From Hymenoscyphus infarciens (lineage: Eukaryota; Ascomycota; Leotiomycetes; Helotiales; Helotiaceae): a stretch of 64,000 bases of DNA. Positions 45,798-58,357 of this stretch are shown here, in pieces (position 1 is the stretch's first letter; the number at the start of each line of letters is the position of its first letter). The notes under the pieces were generated by a model. The model searched no databases, was not told the DNA's origin, and worked only from the letters and a program-made list of their open reading frames with translations. The translations under genes were made by a program, and so were the position numbers. Location: the NCBI GenBank assembly GCA_001414345.1, contig LLCB01000040.1:62001-126000 (forward strand). Reading direction: 5' to 3'.

Positions 45798-47088
45798 ATG
45801 GGTTTCGGTCTACCCTCCTTCGCCTACCCAGCTACCAATCCTCACGAAGGCTATTGGGCCCCAGTCACTTCAACTCTGAACTGGTGCGAAGGTAGGTGGC
45901 GTGTTAAAACATGTTCTGCCAGCTCAATCACTCTAACCGCTCTCCAGAGGATTACTATGCCACCGTATACTCCGCTGAAATCGTCAACACCCTCACGAAC
46001 CTCCTCTTCATTGGATTGGGAATCAAGGGCATTCGAAATTGCCTCAAGTATGAACATGATAGCGTTTTCCTTGTGGCATTTATTGGATGTGAGCATTTCG
46101 CAGGGCAAACGGAACCATCAGAACATATGCTGAGGAGTGTTAGATCTGCTTGTTGGAACCGGAAGCTTTGCTTTCCACAGCACATTGAAATGTGAGTTCA
46201 ACGCCCTTCCGTCAGCCACTTGTGACATCGCTGACTTTCTAGACCCAATGCAGCTTGTGGATGAGCTTTCCATGATCTATACTGCCTGCCTCATGTGCTA
46301 CGCAACCTTCTCCTTCTCCCGATCCATAATGGTCCGTCGAATTCTGGGTACGAGCTTGCTGTCATTAGCCGTATTTATCACGGTGGGTTATTGTCTCAAT
46401 CATCGATAAAGCGGGAGCGGTCTGCTAATCCCGGGGCAATAGTTATACTATCATTACCTACAAGATCCGGTGTTCCACCAAAACGCCTTCGCGATCATAA
46501 CTGCAGTTGTGCTATTCCGCTCCATGTACGTTATGGAGGTTAATCTTCGTCCATCCCTCAGAGCAAAATATGCGACTTCCCCAAAGAGACGCACGGAAAT
46601 GTCGAAATCAGAGCGATTGGCCAATGAACACAGGGATAGAGCTATTCTCAAAGAAATGTGGTTGATGGTGGGTCTTGGGCTCAGTATTTTCTTGGGCGGT
46701 TTCGGACTCTGGGGGTTGGATATTAAATACTGTTCTACCCTACGTGTCTGGAGACGCAACATTGGATTACCATGGGGGATTCTGCTCGAGGGACATGGAT
46801 GGTGGCAAGTAGCCATTTTTCGTTTTTGGGGTTGATATATTAATTGTATACAGGCATTTGATGACGGGTATCGGATCCTACTTTTACCTCGTCTGGGGAG
46901 TGTGGCTTCGTCATTGTCTCAACGATAGACAAGATGAGTTTATGCTCAGTTGGCCAAGCTACTTTTCGATCCCGGAAGTTATCCCAATTGCAAAGTCAGC
47001 AAAAGTTAATGGCAACGGCAACGGCAACAGCAATGGATGGTCGCGATCCCAAAATGGGCATGGAACCCATGATCGAAAGTCCGTCTAG
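45798..47088 (+). CDS. YPC1: Alkaline (phyto)ceramidase (339 aa, 6 exons, one GC-AG intron)
   Basis: Exons: 45798-45891, 45948-46088, 46144-46191, 46243-46382, 46443-46804, 46854-47088. The enzyme hydrolyses phytoceramide or dihydroceramide to free sphingoid base and fatty acid in the ER/Golgi membrane. Seven hydrophobic segments are expected; family landmarks are all present. WCEEDYYATVYSAEIVNTL is the N-terminal calcium-site region. FHSTLKYPMQLVDELSMIY carries a zinc-binding His. HGWWHL near the C-terminus provides the two other His, four residues apart. The last of these is completed across an intron (46,805-46,853) with donor GCAAGT instead of GT; only this join keeps frame and the WWH motif. 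The tail is Asn/Gly-rich (NGNGNGNSNG). Otherwise intact. Confidence 0.95.
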
Positions 47089-47928
47089 TGGGGTCGGGTG
47101 AAGTGGTATGAGTTGGAACTTTGATTGGATGCGAAGGTCATAGAATAGACAATGATACCCTTAATGTACTGTCTTTTTACAGTCGGAGCTGACTGTGTTG
47201 GAGTAGCGGAGGTTTCTGGTGGCATCGGGAGGCAATTTGATAGCGACTCCCTTATGGATGTAGCTTTTCTTAGATAGGTAGTGACAAGATACAAGCGCGT
47301 GCCTTTGGATACCAGTTACAGATATTCAATGGACTTTTCAATACCCACTGGTCTAGTCTTATCATTTCGTTTTGTGCATGAAAAGCTTCAGTATCGCGGA
47401 GCCATTCCTTTCCCCGAGTCGTAAGCTCACATCATATTTACGGATGCTCAAATTGAATAGGTCGGTTCGTAGCACATTTGAATGAATGTTTGCATTTTTT
47501 TGACTTTTGAATCTTGACTTGGAATGTTATTCACGAAAGAGGTATAATGACTATTTGAATTACTATATGTGTACTAGTATATGAGTTAATGTTTTGCGCT
47601 TTTCTCCTCTGGGAACTGAATCAATTGTGCCAAGTAGAGCCCCGTGGGTGAATTTGGGTTCTGCAGGGGTAAGCTGCAGTGCCGCCAAGAAGTGGCCTCC
47701 AGAACTGCCACCTTTTGACCTTTTGCGAATCTGTACTTGAAACTATCACGCAAACCAAGTCCGTCTTCACACCACTCTGCCAAATACGAAGAATAATTGC
47801 CATTGTGCCAGCCAACTTGAGCAGGGCACATTCAGAACGCATGGCTTGATCGACTGTGATGTATATGCTCAGGCGCAACCCGGACCGAAGCGACTGCCTC
47901 ACTCATTCAGGAAGTTGAGAGTGTAGCA
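47089..47928. other. Intergenic region between ceramidase and golgin gene
   Basis: 3' region of the ceramidase and promoter of the next gene. Minus-strand ORFs at 47,586-47,902 show no family resemblance. Nothing else seen. Confidence 0.45.
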
Positions 47929-50659
47929 ATGGCTGCTCCGAATAAGCAGTCCTCACGATGGGGGTCTTTTCTACAACAAGCTGTTGCGGGGGTGGAGTCC
48001 AGGCTGGATAACATCCTGGCGGAGGAGAACGAGGCTGCCACTCCAGCAAAGAAGCCTCCTCCTACGCCATCAACCTCGGCAGCTACTGCAAAACCAGAAG
48101 GCAGTGAGTCCGGAAGAATTCGCTACACAATTGGCAGATGTTCTAACGTTTGGTATCATAGGCATTTCTCGAACGGCCTCCGGAAGCAATCGAACCAACG
48201 ATCGATTACAAGAACGATTAGCGCGAGCTATTGCTGCGAAGAATACGGCACAGAAAGCGGAAAAGGCAGACTCTCTTGCGCTTTCATCCGGAACGCCATC
48301 GCGAGCTGGGAGTCCGGCTACGGTTGCTGAGAGCCCAAGACAAAGTATAGATGCGGAACCTACGAAATTGGAAAGTCCAACAACATCGAATATCCCCGAT
48401 GAAAGCACTGCATCGAATGCAAAAGACGCCCCTTCGATCGAGGCCCAATCTCCTATATCAGATGTGCAAGGGAAAGATAGGAAACAGGCAGCCAATGGGT
48501 TACCCAAAAATGTCGACCATGAATCCCCTCGTCCCTCCATCGATTCGGTACGGTCTAGCTTACCGCGGGATTCAGTGGACTCGATGAGAGCCCAAAGCTC
48601 GATACCTCGATCGTCTACAGAATTACAATCAAGTGAACCAAGTGGGACAACCCCGGCTTTGAAAACACCAGAGGAATATGATGCCCTTCTGAAACAGCTT
48701 CAGTCGGATTTTGAGACTTCTGAATTACAACGGCAGGAGGAGGTTCATAATTATATCGAACGAATCGATGCATTACAATCCAAGCTGCAATATTTGGCAA
48801 AGGAGGGAGCAGAAGCAGCACGAAAAGCAAGCGGCGCAGCTCAGTCTGGCAGTTTGGAAAAGAAATTGGCGGATAAAGACCAGCAGATTGCCTTGTTGAT
48901 GGAAGAAGGCCAGACACTTTCCAAGAAGGAACTCAACCACATGACCACAATCAAGAAGCTACGGGCAAAGGTCCAAGAAGATGGCAAGGAACTTTTAGAG
49001 GCCAAAAGGAAACAAGAGAAAGCAGAAACGGAATTATCATTAGTCACGGACCGATGGAGGCGAGCCCAGGGTTCAGAAAAACTGCTTGTTGATAAACAGA
49101 AGCAGATAGCTCAGTTTCAGAAAGACCTCGAGTCTCTGAAAAGTGAGAGAGATTCCAAGGATAACATTATCGCTGATCTCAGACGCCAATTGGAGGAGGC
49201 TGCCACTCAAGAGAAAGAAGCCGAGGCCAAAGTCGCCAACGAAGCTTTGGAATTCGAGAAAAGCAGGGTTGCGGAGCTCGAGGAGGATCTAGCAAATCTC
49301 CAGATTGAGAAGAATCTTGCTGTAGAACGGGTGCAAAATCAAATGAGGGTTTTGCGGGAGAAAATGGACAAGGATCTTGAACGTGCTCGTATGGCAGAGT
49401 TAGAAATGAAGTCGGAACAACAGGTGCTAGAAAGCAAATTAGAGATGATGCGGGCCCGAGCTGAGGAGGTCTCGTCGGGTACTACGGGAGACGCCCAAGC
49501 TAAACTTTTACGCCAGATTGAGACTCTTCAGAGTCAGTATGCTGTAGCAAGTGAAAACTGGCAAGGCATTGAAGCTTCGCTTATTGCACGAGCAACGAGT
49601 CTCGAAAAAGAAAGGGATGAAGCTACAAAGAGGGAGTCGGATATTAGAAAAAAGGCTCGTGAAGTGGTTAGTCGTCCTTTTTCTCATTCGCTACGCCAAC
49701 ACACTTGCTGACATTTATAGACCCTGAAAGCCAAACGGAACGAGGATGAGCTTGAAGAAACACGATCTCAGCTCCCCAATTTCGAGCAACAACTTACCAA
49801 ACACAAAACCAATCTTGAAAACTTACAGCGACGAGCAGAGGAGGCCGAATCTTCTTTGGCCGCTGCCCAAGCTTCCTTTGCACAAGAAAGACAGGCTTGG
49901 CAAGCGGAGCTTTTACAGAAGATTGAGGAAGAAAGAAGTAAGTGGCAAGAAGAGTCCGGTTCACTCAGGGAGCACAGTCGTGCGGAGTCTCCCGTGGCAT
50001 CTATGAGGAGAGGACTCACTACCGAATTCTTGGGTCTACAAAATCTGCAATTACGGAGGGCTTCATCTCGTTCTGGGATTAGTGATACACCGACGACGCA
50101 AGAGCGCTTTTTGGGTCGTCGTCCATCTGCCCAGCCTCTAGGAAGAGTGTCAGGGAATGGCACACCTGTTAGACAAGATTCCGCCCAGTCTTACAAGGAG
50201 AATACGGATATTTCTGATGCGCCGTCAATTCATACCGACCATGACGACTTTTTCGAAAACCACGCCTCGCCCGTCTCACCACATCAAACAATCAACGATA
50301 TGGTTTCCGTTTCCACCGCGGGAGCCGGGCCATCCGTCCAACTTATTGAGCGGATGAGTTCAGCTGTTCGTCGTCTGGAAAGCGAAAAGGTCGCCTCCAA
50401 GGAGGATCTCTCAAGACTCGCTGCCCAACGAGATGAAGCGAGAGCTGAGATTGTGGCTCTCATGCGAGAAGTCCAAGTGAAGCGAGATGCGGAAACGAGA
50501 ATCTCCGAATTGGAGACGGAGATGAAAGATATCAATTCTAGATATCAGACTACACTGGAGATGCTGGGGGAGAAGAGCGAGCTGGTGGATGAGCTTAGGA
50601 GTGATATTGATGATATCAAGGCTATGTATAGGGAGTTGGTTGAGAGGACTGTCAAGTGA
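47929..50659 (+). CDS. SGM1: TMF1/Sgm1-like Golgi coiled-coil protein (872 aa, 3 exons)
   Basis: Exons: 47929-48103, 48162-49666, 49721-50659. A golgin that binds Ypt6/Rab6-type GTPases and tethers vesicles at the Golgi. The N-terminus has an amphipathic stretch (RWGSFLQQAVAGVESRLDNI). NDRLQERLARAIA at 71-83 matches the conserved TMF segment. A Ser/Pro-rich low-complexity linker follows (about 95-215), then a long coiled coil from about 240 to 610 and again from 630 to 700. The C-terminal 110 residues (from LIERMSSAVRRLESEK to DDIKAMYRELVERTVK) match the TATA-modulatory-factor C-terminal domain used for Rab binding. The first intron would be open in another frame but only the spliced reading gives the NDRLQERL motif. 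Convergent with NAS6, 243 bp away. Confidence 0.92.
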
Positions 50660-50902
50660 GGAATTAGGGATCTCGGGGGGTATGGTCTGGTGGGATTGGT
50701 CTTGTATTAAATTCATCGCGATGGGGTTTATGATCAATGAGACATGTGGCAGGATTTTTGGGTTAAGAGGCGTCTCTTTCTTTTTCTACACTTTTGAGCG
50801 GCCCTTCACATGATTTGTACGATTAGCCGGTAGTTTTTGAACCCCCTTTTTTTGGATGAAGAAGTTTTTTTTTCTTGTGGCACTGTTTTCTTGTTTGGGA
50901 TG

Positions 50903-52251
50903 TTATAACTCTATACCCTCCCGTTCGCAAGATTGTAGGATGAACTTTTTGACCTGTGATATATCAGTACTCAATCTCTACTCTTCCCTCTTCCCCATAT
51001 ACAAACTTACAGCGCTATCAGGAGCCAAATCCATAGCCAACATACCCTCGCTATCTTTCTTATCCGTTGCCGCTCCGGCTTTTAGTAGTGCGAATGCTGT
51101 GTCGCCATGTCCCTCGGCGATAGCATGATGCAAAGGCGTTTGTCCTGCGATGTCGGCTGCGTCCATGGGACTCTTGCTTTTCAATAGGAGCTCGACCATG
51201 GGGACGGATCCTACGGCTGCGGCGCGGTGGATTGCGTATTGGCCGCGTTTGTCTTTTACTCGGGCGGAGGCTGGAGGGGTGGAAGCGAGGAGTTTCTTTG
51301 CGATGTCGAGGTTGGATTTTGAGGCGGTGAGGTGGAGGGCTGTTTGGTTTTGGAAGTCTGGTGGGTTTGTCAGGACTCAGAAGGGATTTTAGGGGAGAGT
51401 TTGGGGAGGGAGGGGATGTTTGAATGGAGATTGGAATTTGGGATGGGAAGGGAGAGGATTTGGGGGAGGGTGAGTTGGAAATAAGGTGGAATGAGGGCTC
51501 CTTACTTTTTGCGTTCACGTCGGCCCCTTTTTGGAGGAAGAGGTTTGTGAGTTCTTCGGCTTTTTCTTGGAGGCTCACGGCTATCATAAGCGGAGTCCAG
51601 CCTGAGCCATCCTGGGAGAGAGAACGAGTTAGTATTTCGTTTTTGTTTTTGGGATGGAAACGAGGGAAAGGAAATTGAAGATAAGAATGAGCGAAGTGAG
51701 AGCGAGGAAGGAAGAGCGCGAAATGGTATAGCGTCATGCAAGTTGATCTTTGAGAAGGAGAAGGTTGGGCTTTGATTGTTCTTGCCCCTTCAGAGTAATA
51801 ATAGATGTGACCCAGCTTCCAAGAATGTTTTAAGTCATGATCATATTTCCAGTGAGAGATGATGGAAATAACTAAGTTCCTCACTTACTTGAACATCGGG
51901 ATCGAAGTTTTTCACTGCGGATAATAGGACGGCGATTTCGACGTGACCATAGGATACGGCCCAGTGAATTGGCAAACGCTCATCGTCATCTTTTTGGTGG
52001 GCGAGCTTGGGATTTGCCTGATTTTCTTACGTTAGAAGTGATTTTCGTCAGATATGAGGTAGAACTCCTTACATTCAATAGTGATTCCACAACCAGATCT
52101 ATTTACAAACGAAAGTTAGTCAAGTATGGATGATGATTTTGGAGCACAGGGCAGGGTTGGTGAATCGAGGTGGGGTATTGAAGTTGAAGGTATACATACT
52201 TCTTCCATCGCGAGCAGCTGCATGAATAGCGTATTTCTCAGGTGTCTCCAT
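50903..52251 (-). CDS. NAS6: Nas6/gankyrin, 26S proteasome assembly chaperone with ankyrin repeats (236 aa, 6 exons)
   Basis: Exons on the minus strand: 52200-52251, 52073-52098, 51889-52017, 51506-51611, 51011-51357, 50903-50953 (711 nt). Nas6 binds the C-terminus of the Rpt3 ATPase and guards assembly of the 19S base. The protein is a stack of ankyrin repeats from the first residues (KYAIHAAARDGR) through LPIHWAVSYGHVEIAVLL, GWTPLMIAVS, TALHLTASKSNLDIAKKLL, YAIHRAAAVGSVPMVELLL and TPLHHAIAEGHGDTAFALL. It ends with VKKFILQSCEREGIEL, the capping helix restored by the last splice. Length fits yeast Nas6 (228) and gankyrin (226). Exon 2 is only 26 nt. Shares a 225-bp divergent promoter with PRP46. 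Confidence 0.93.
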
Positions 52252-52476
52252 TTTGAAAGAGTGTCTGATCAAAAGTGAAGGATTTTATTTTGTTTGGAAA
52301 AAAGGGAGAGGTAGTCGTAACTCAAGTCCACCTGAAATATCCAGCCTCGTATCTCAGGCATTAATCAATTCACGAGGAGGGCGCGAGGCTGTGAAGCTCT
52401 GAATAAATGTTGATAGGAAAGCCCGTCGCAAGCAACTTTTCCCATACAACTTCCCACAATCCACCATATTGAAATA
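52252..52476. promoter_or_regulatory. Divergent promoter between NAS6 and PRP46
   Basis: Only 225 bp separate the two start codons, so both transcripts must start within or near this interval. No TATA box is seen on either side, which is usual for housekeeping genes. Confidence 0.7.
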
Positions 52477-54033
52477 ATGTCTACTGCGGTCGCCTCCCCC
52501 GGAGAAGCACAAATCGAACATTTAAAAGCCCTCATCCAGCAAAACGCGAAACGATCACGATCCCTCTTCGCAGATAGCACGAAACAAGATGATTCGCACG
52601 TCACAGAAGCCGCAGAACGATTGGCAATATCGTCGCGCATCCGTGCTGAATACGATGCCGTAAAGGAATTACCACCTGCTCTAGCAGCAAAGATGGCGAG
52701 CGCACCGGGACCAAGGAAGAAGGCGAAGACGGCACCGCAGGAGGAAACGACCACGGATGCGAAAACGATGAAATTGATCGAGGGAGTGGCATCGAGGGAT
52801 AGCAATTCGGCGAGCACGTCTACAGCATTGACCGTAAGGGGAAAGGTCAACTCAGAACATGTACCACCAAATGCCAATGGACCTACGACTCAAAGAAACC
52901 TCCCCTCCTCGAGTCTCGTTCGCAAACAGACAGTTATACAGGTCAAACCAGAATGGCATGCGCCATGGAAGCTGATGCGGGTGATTTCGGGACATTTGGG
53001 ATGGGTTCGATCGCTAGCTGTTGAGCCGGAGAATAAATGGTTTGCTAGTGGTGCTGGAGACCGGACGATCAAGATCTGGGATTTGGCCACAGGAAATTTG
53101 AGATTGACGTTGACGGGACATATTTCTACTGTACGAGGACTCGCGGTTTCGCCTCGACATCCATATTTGTTTTCTTGTGGGGAGGATAAGATGGTCAAGT
53201 GCTGGGATTTGGAGACGAATAAGGTTATTCGACATTATCACGGTCATTTGAGTGGTGTTTATACACTAGCTCTTCATCCAACACTCGATGTTTTGGTGAC
53301 GGGTGGTCGTGATGGAGTTGCGAGAGTATGGGATATGCGGACGAGAAGTAATATTCATGTCCTTTCTGGTCATAAGGGAACAGTTTCGGAACTCAAATGT
53401 CAAGAAGCGGATCCACAGGTTATTACTGCGTCACTCGATTCGACGGTTAGATTATGGGATCTCGCGGCTGGAAAGACTATGGGAGTTCTTACACATCATA
53501 AGAAAGGTGTGAGAGCATTAGCGGTTCATCCCAAGGAATTTACTTTCGCTACTGGGAGTACCGGGAGTATCAAGCAGTGGAAGTGTCCCGAGGGGGCATT
53601 TATGCAGAATTTCGAGGGGCAAAATTCGATCATTAACACAATGTCTGTCAATGAAGATAATGTTCTCTTCTCAGGTGGTGAGTGGAGTTCTACCCTTGCT
53701 TGTTATCAAGTCGTTTTGCTAATGTGAAGTAGGTGATAATGGATCAATGAGCTTTTGGGATTGGAAATCAGGTCACAGATTCCAGTCTCTGGACACCTTG
53801 GCTCAACCAGGTTCTCTGGATGCAGAGGCTGGACTTATGAGTTCTACTTACGACAAAACTGGTCTGCGATTGATTTGTGGAGAGGCTGACAAAACTAGTG
53901 AGTGCAAAACTACATTCATCCTGAATCTCAATGTTAACATCTCGCAGTCAAAATATGGAAACAAGACGAAAACGCGACACCAGAAACGCACCCGTTAGAC
54001 TGGAAACCAACTTTGGGTAGGCAAAAATTTTAG
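52477..54033 (+). CDS. PRP46: Prp46/PLRG1 spliceosomal WD40 protein (483 aa, 3 exons)
   Basis: Exons: 52477-53677, 53733-53897, 53948-54033 (1,452 nt). A core member of the Prp19/NTC complex needed for both steps of pre-mRNA splicing; also called pleiotropic regulator 1. Residues 1-150 are charged and poorly ordered. The stretch [20 protein letters not shown] (160-179) opens a seven-bladed WD40 propeller with regular GH...WD spacing ([36 protein letters not shown]). The last two short exons finish the propeller ([24 protein letters not shown]) and the conserved tail HPLDWKP. Without splicing the protein would end early with a spurious tail. Convergent with ORC1; only 122 bp separate the stop codons. 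Confidence 0.96.
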
Positions 54034-54155
54034 ATGATTGAGAAGAAGAAAAAAGGGGTACATTGCACTTGACGGCGAACCGGCGTTTCATGTAGGAATA
54101 AGGGGAAAATACTCGATGGGGTATCAAAGTTTGTGTCTATATTATCTACCCTAGC

Positions 54156-56583
54156 CTATGCCGAGAATCCAAGATTTTTAATTTCTGGATCATCTTTGAA
54201 AGCCAGTTTTAAATCCTCCTCGCCGATACTTAATCGTATTTTGCCTGTCCGATCAGCCTTTCGTGCTTCGAGACCAATGATTCCAGCTTCCATGAGATCC
54301 AGTGCTGATAGACCCATTGCGAGAACCCGTGGAGCTTTTCCAGGTTGTGGTTTCCAAATCGAAACGGTCTTCATGGTGTTACCTTCTGTTAGAAGATATT
54401 TCCCGGTGTGCCCTCCAGTATCCATCTTCGCCATCCTCCGAGCTTCATCCAGAACATCTCCGAGAATACTTTCTGCAATTCCCGATCTCCTCGTTCTTGC
54501 CAATAGAGCTGCTAACAAGATCTTTGAAGAAAGTGGCAATCCCCGTAAATACTGTTGCAAAGGACTAGTCGTAGCTTCATTAATAGCTCTTTTCACAGTG
54601 GCAATCGTAACTCGTCCCACATTTCTGGAAATCTTCTCTCCCTTGCCACTCTTACTTGGTGTATTTGGGACTGCTGATTGACTGTCAGATTCTGCCAATT
54701 CCACTGCTCGTCTGCATATGTCAAGAGCTCGCCGGGCGTCACCACTGACCGCTGCCACTTTTCGACTGGCGAATTGGATAGCGTCTGAATCGACGATATC
54801 TCCGGGTACGCCTTCGAGACGAGATTGAATGATTTTCATAAGTTGATCGTGATTATATCCTGGAAATGTGATTCTCGTAAGACCGAGGCGACTACTGATC
54901 TTGTTGCTTAGTGTTCTTTCGGGGAGATCCATGGTATTTGCCACGGCAAGGACAATCAATTTGCTGTGTCTTAGACCAGGCCAGTTGAAAAAGTTGTACA
55001 TGACACTTTGATTTTTGGTGACGAGTTGATCTAGTTCATCCATAAGTACCACACATGGTACTCTTCGAGGACTTGGATGATTGAACTCGCGTTCCAGAAG
55101 ATCTAGAGCGTGCGAAGGGCTCACACGATCTCCCTTCAAAGCCTCCCATAGTAGAGAATATGATTGGTGAGGATCAGTGACTTTCATACCATTGATCTCG
55201 ACAAATATGAAATCATCAATCTCATCCGCCATAACTGATGCGTTGAGTTGGGCAACGACTTCCCTGACAGTAGCCGTTTTTCCTGTTCCTGGGGTTCCTG
55301 AAATGTAAATACAAGCACCGGTGCCTTCAGTAATAGCAGCTTCGAGATGAGAATATACTGAAGCGAATTCGTCTTCTCGGCATGGTAGACTCGTGGGGAC
55401 AGCGGAGACGTGGAGTTTCGATCGAGCTGTTTGGAATGGAGAATTCTGGACGCTTTCTGCATCCAACATACGTGTTCCGAGAGGTGTAAATTCTAAAGGT
55501 TTCTTTACCATGACCCTGAAAATTGTAAGTATTCCGAACTGTCGGGATTTTTTAAGATTGTTCTTACCTCTTGTGACTTGGTGTAAGTAGTTTCGAAGGA
55601 GTTCGCGGTTTCCGGGGCGTCATTGTTTTGGTATGTTTCTTCTTTTTCCGAGGTGTTCTATGAATCTCGCCGAGCCCGTCGGATTCGTTGTCGTCTTCAT
55701 CTATATCTTCCAAGCCTTCATCTGCATATTCGTCCACATCATCGTCATCAGATACCTCCTTCTTCCGTTTTAAAGGCCGTTTCACAGGTTTTGACGCCCC
55801 TGGATTCCGTTGTAGCTTGTTTTCTCCTCTTATAGTATCAATTTCTTCATTTATTCTGTCGACTAATGCGTCAACCTCCTTTTCCGTCTCGGGTTTGATT
55901 TCGTCCCAATCAAACTCTTCTGTATATGTTGTGTTTTTCAATTGACAGGCTCTTCGGCAGACAAATGTCTCTACATGGCCTTTTGGCTTTCGCCCGCGTT
56001 TCGCTTTCGAGATTGGGCGTTCGGAATATTGTTTCGCGGATAAGACAACAGCTTTCTTTATGATCGAATCGAGGGGACTTTCGTCAACTCCAGGCGTAAA
56101 GTATAATTCAGTCTAGCCAGGTCAGCCTCGAACAGAGGACAAGTGGGGGAGAGGGGGCAATTACAGGAAGGAAATCCTTTCTCTTTTTGTGCTGGCTGCG
56201 AATTTCCTTTTCATTGGCAAACCCTTCAGCGTGTTAGCCAAATTCCAATTGCCAACACGTCGTTAAGGTAACCTACAAACAAACTCGGCGCATTCATCGC
56301 CCTCATCATCTCGCCCTAGAAACCTCTTCAACAACCCCACCCAATTGTTCCCATCACTTCCCATCACTTCCAGACAATCTCCAACTCTGCACTCAAGTTC
56401 ATCTGCCTTCCTCCGAAATGCAACGACTTTCTTCTTTTCGAGGACCGGGACCCAGGGCCCTTCGTCGTCCTCCTCTGGCTCCGAGTCTGAATCGAGCGCA
56501 TTATTGAGGACCGTTCTTGCGTACTCAGCTCGTCGTTCTCTCCGCGCTCGAGGTGTCTGCGACTGATCTGCCTTGGGGGGCAT
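54156..56583 (-). CDS. ORC1: Origin recognition complex subunit 1, Orc1 (756 aa, 4 exons)
   Basis: Exons on the minus strand: 56277-56583, 56165-56223, 55568-56112, 54156-55515 (2,271 nt). The ATPase subunit of ORC, which marks replication origins and loads MCM helicase with Cdc6. The N-terminal part is a BAH domain, rebuilt across two introns (EFVWFANEKEIRSQ, then FLPTELYFTPGVDESPLDSI). A basic/acidic linker holds KPVKRPLKRKKE and a DDDD-rich patch. The AAA+ core begins after the third intron: Walker A GTPGTGKT at 377-384, Walker B VVLMDELD ending at 466, sensor 1 LAVANTMDLPERTLSNKI, and sensor 2 region SGDARRALDICRRA. The C-terminus is a winged-helix region. Start chosen at MPPKADQSQTPRARRERR. 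Intact. Confidence 0.96.
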
Positions 56584-57277
56584 GGTGGGGATCTCGAAAA
56601 CTGGTCTTGACAGCAACCTGGCTGGGATTTAAAGTGGTTGAGGAAGACGCGTCGCAGTATTTACGTGACTCGGGCTGAACCTCGGCGATGTGGGCCGGGC
56701 AACCTAACCCGAGACAGCTTTGAATTCAACTTCCTCGATTTTTTGCCCTAAGTCATGTTCGTACTTGAGACTGATTTTTACCTTCCACTTCATAAACTCG
56801 CTTCTTTCTATTCACTACAAATTCCTGAGTTTCTTCTAGGTTTTTGTAGTAAGTTTGAAACATATCTTCTTTCTTTCTTCTCTATCTTGTCGTTTCATCT
56901 GATAAGAATCCTTTCTAACAGCAATTCTTCTCTATAATAAAATAAAACTAGTAATCCTAGCTTTATCTAAGTGAGTTCTTTCCTTTCTAGTAAATCGTTC
57001 TATTGCTTTCTACTATATTTTACTTCTACTAACGATTACAGTGGCGTATAGAATCTATAACAAAACTACGGAGACTCTAGAAGATATGCTTAGTTTTTCA
57101 GAAGCGTCTAAAATAAAAGAAACAAGTTACGGCGACTTAGGCATTGGAGTAATCGTCGTAAGTTCACTCGAATACTTTGATTTCTCTCATCTTAAAACAA
57201 TTAAGCAAATATCAGACGACTCTTTTATTTCTTTTACTCATACTATCGTCGTAAGTTAACTTAAAGAGTATCGCTTA
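56584..57277. other. ORC1 promoter and AT-rich degenerate segment
   Basis: The first 160 bp are the ORC1 upstream region. 56,755-57,260 is AT-rich with coding-like texture and TTCTTTC-rich stretches. A 72-codon ORF starting MAYRIYNKTTETLEDMLSF has no family I recognise; the motif ATCGTCGTAAGTT occurs twice (about 57,153 and 57,244). It is probably transposon-derived. Confidence 0.4.
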
Positions 57278-57838
57278 ATGTCCTCTCCATTGTCTAAAAG
57301 AAAACAATACACACAGGATACAAAGAGACTCGTGGGTCACTGCTTTATCACTACCAATGAACACATTAGGAGGGGTGTGTGTGTGGTCGCCAGCTGCTTA
57401 AACTCTGGTGTCCATTGTTTTAAATATACTTCCGTAACTTGCATAACAGCTTTCTTTGCAGTATCCAACACCCTTTTGAACCCCGGAAACACCAAAATGC
57501 TACAAAGATATAACACTGAATGGACCGACTTTGTGGAAGCCCTTCTAATGGCAATGTACCCTCGCGTGTACACCCATAATAGGCCAATATCATTGACTTG
57601 GGCGTGTCACTGGATGAATGCGAAAGTACCTCAGCTAGGGCTTGAACCCCTTCGCTTTTTTGCTTATATTTCCCTCCATTATAACACTCTAGCTTGTGAC
57701 CGGGGTCGCGAGAGCGTGAAAGCAAGACGCTATCTCCTAGTCATGGAGGTCCTTTTTGAATTGCGAAAGAATGGAGGGCATCCTACTAGACTCGTTCCGC
57801 AAGATAAGGTAAGATTTAGAGTGAAAAATTTTGGTTGA
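57278..57838 (+). CDS. Hypothetical ORF of 186 aa (doubtful)
   Basis: A single open frame from ATG at 57,278 to TGA at 57,838 in DNA of ordinary composition flanked by repeat-like sequence. The protein has several Trp and Cys and a basic C-terminus (LVMEVLFELRKNGGHPTRL). No signal peptide, TM or known motif is seen. A 101-codon ORF on the opposite strand overlaps it, so a chance ORF is a real alternative. Confidence 0.25.
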   Translation: MSSPLSKRKQYTQDTKRLVGHCFITTNEHIRRGVCVVASCLNSGVHCFKYTSVTCITAFFAVSNTLLNPGNTKMLQRYNTEWTDFVEALLMAMYPRVYTHNRPISLTWACHWMNAKVPQLGLEPLRFFAYISLHYNTLACDRGRESVKARRYLLVMEVLFELRKNGGHPTRLVPQDKVRFRVKNFG

Positions 57839-58357
57839 TAAGGTGGTAGTGGAGGTTGATGGGCTTGCTCTAACATTTTCACGAAACCAGGGAGTGAACA
57901 TTCGCAACTTTGGCTTAAATAAAGAACCTGTCCAGCGACGGATCTTGTTCATCCCATCCCTCTTATAAAAAGTGAATTTTCAGCAGTTTGACTTCAACAA
58001 ACATAATCGATTCTGCAAAAGTGATCCAAAGAAAACTCTTTGATTTTATAAAGCTTTAAAGCGGCCTAGCTAACGAACTCCCCCAAGAAAGTTTGGTTTA
58101 TAGTGAATGTTTTTCACCCTAAGCGAGAGAAAACCATCAACACCCACCCCCCTAATAAAGAAACCACTCTATGTTCCAATGCTGCCCCCGAACCAGATGA
58201 TACATGCATGAGAGATCATAACGAAAACCTGAAAGGAAACCCTGGTTGTGCTAAGAAATTTCCTAACGAGAAGAGCCAAGGGAATGCAAATTCCCCCCCC
58301 CACCTTCCGTTGACACCTCCCAATGCAGTACGAACAACTGTAGTTGAGCAAGAGCAT
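57839..58357. other. Intergenic, no gene recognised
   Basis: Short ORFs overlap the 3' end of the secreted-protein gene; no support for any of them. Confidence 0.4.

Noticed and set aside
48162..48330. Continuation of the golgin reading frame through the first intron
   Set aside because: Unspliced reading ends after 133 codons and loses the NDRLQERL motif; the GTGAGT...ATAG intron restores it.
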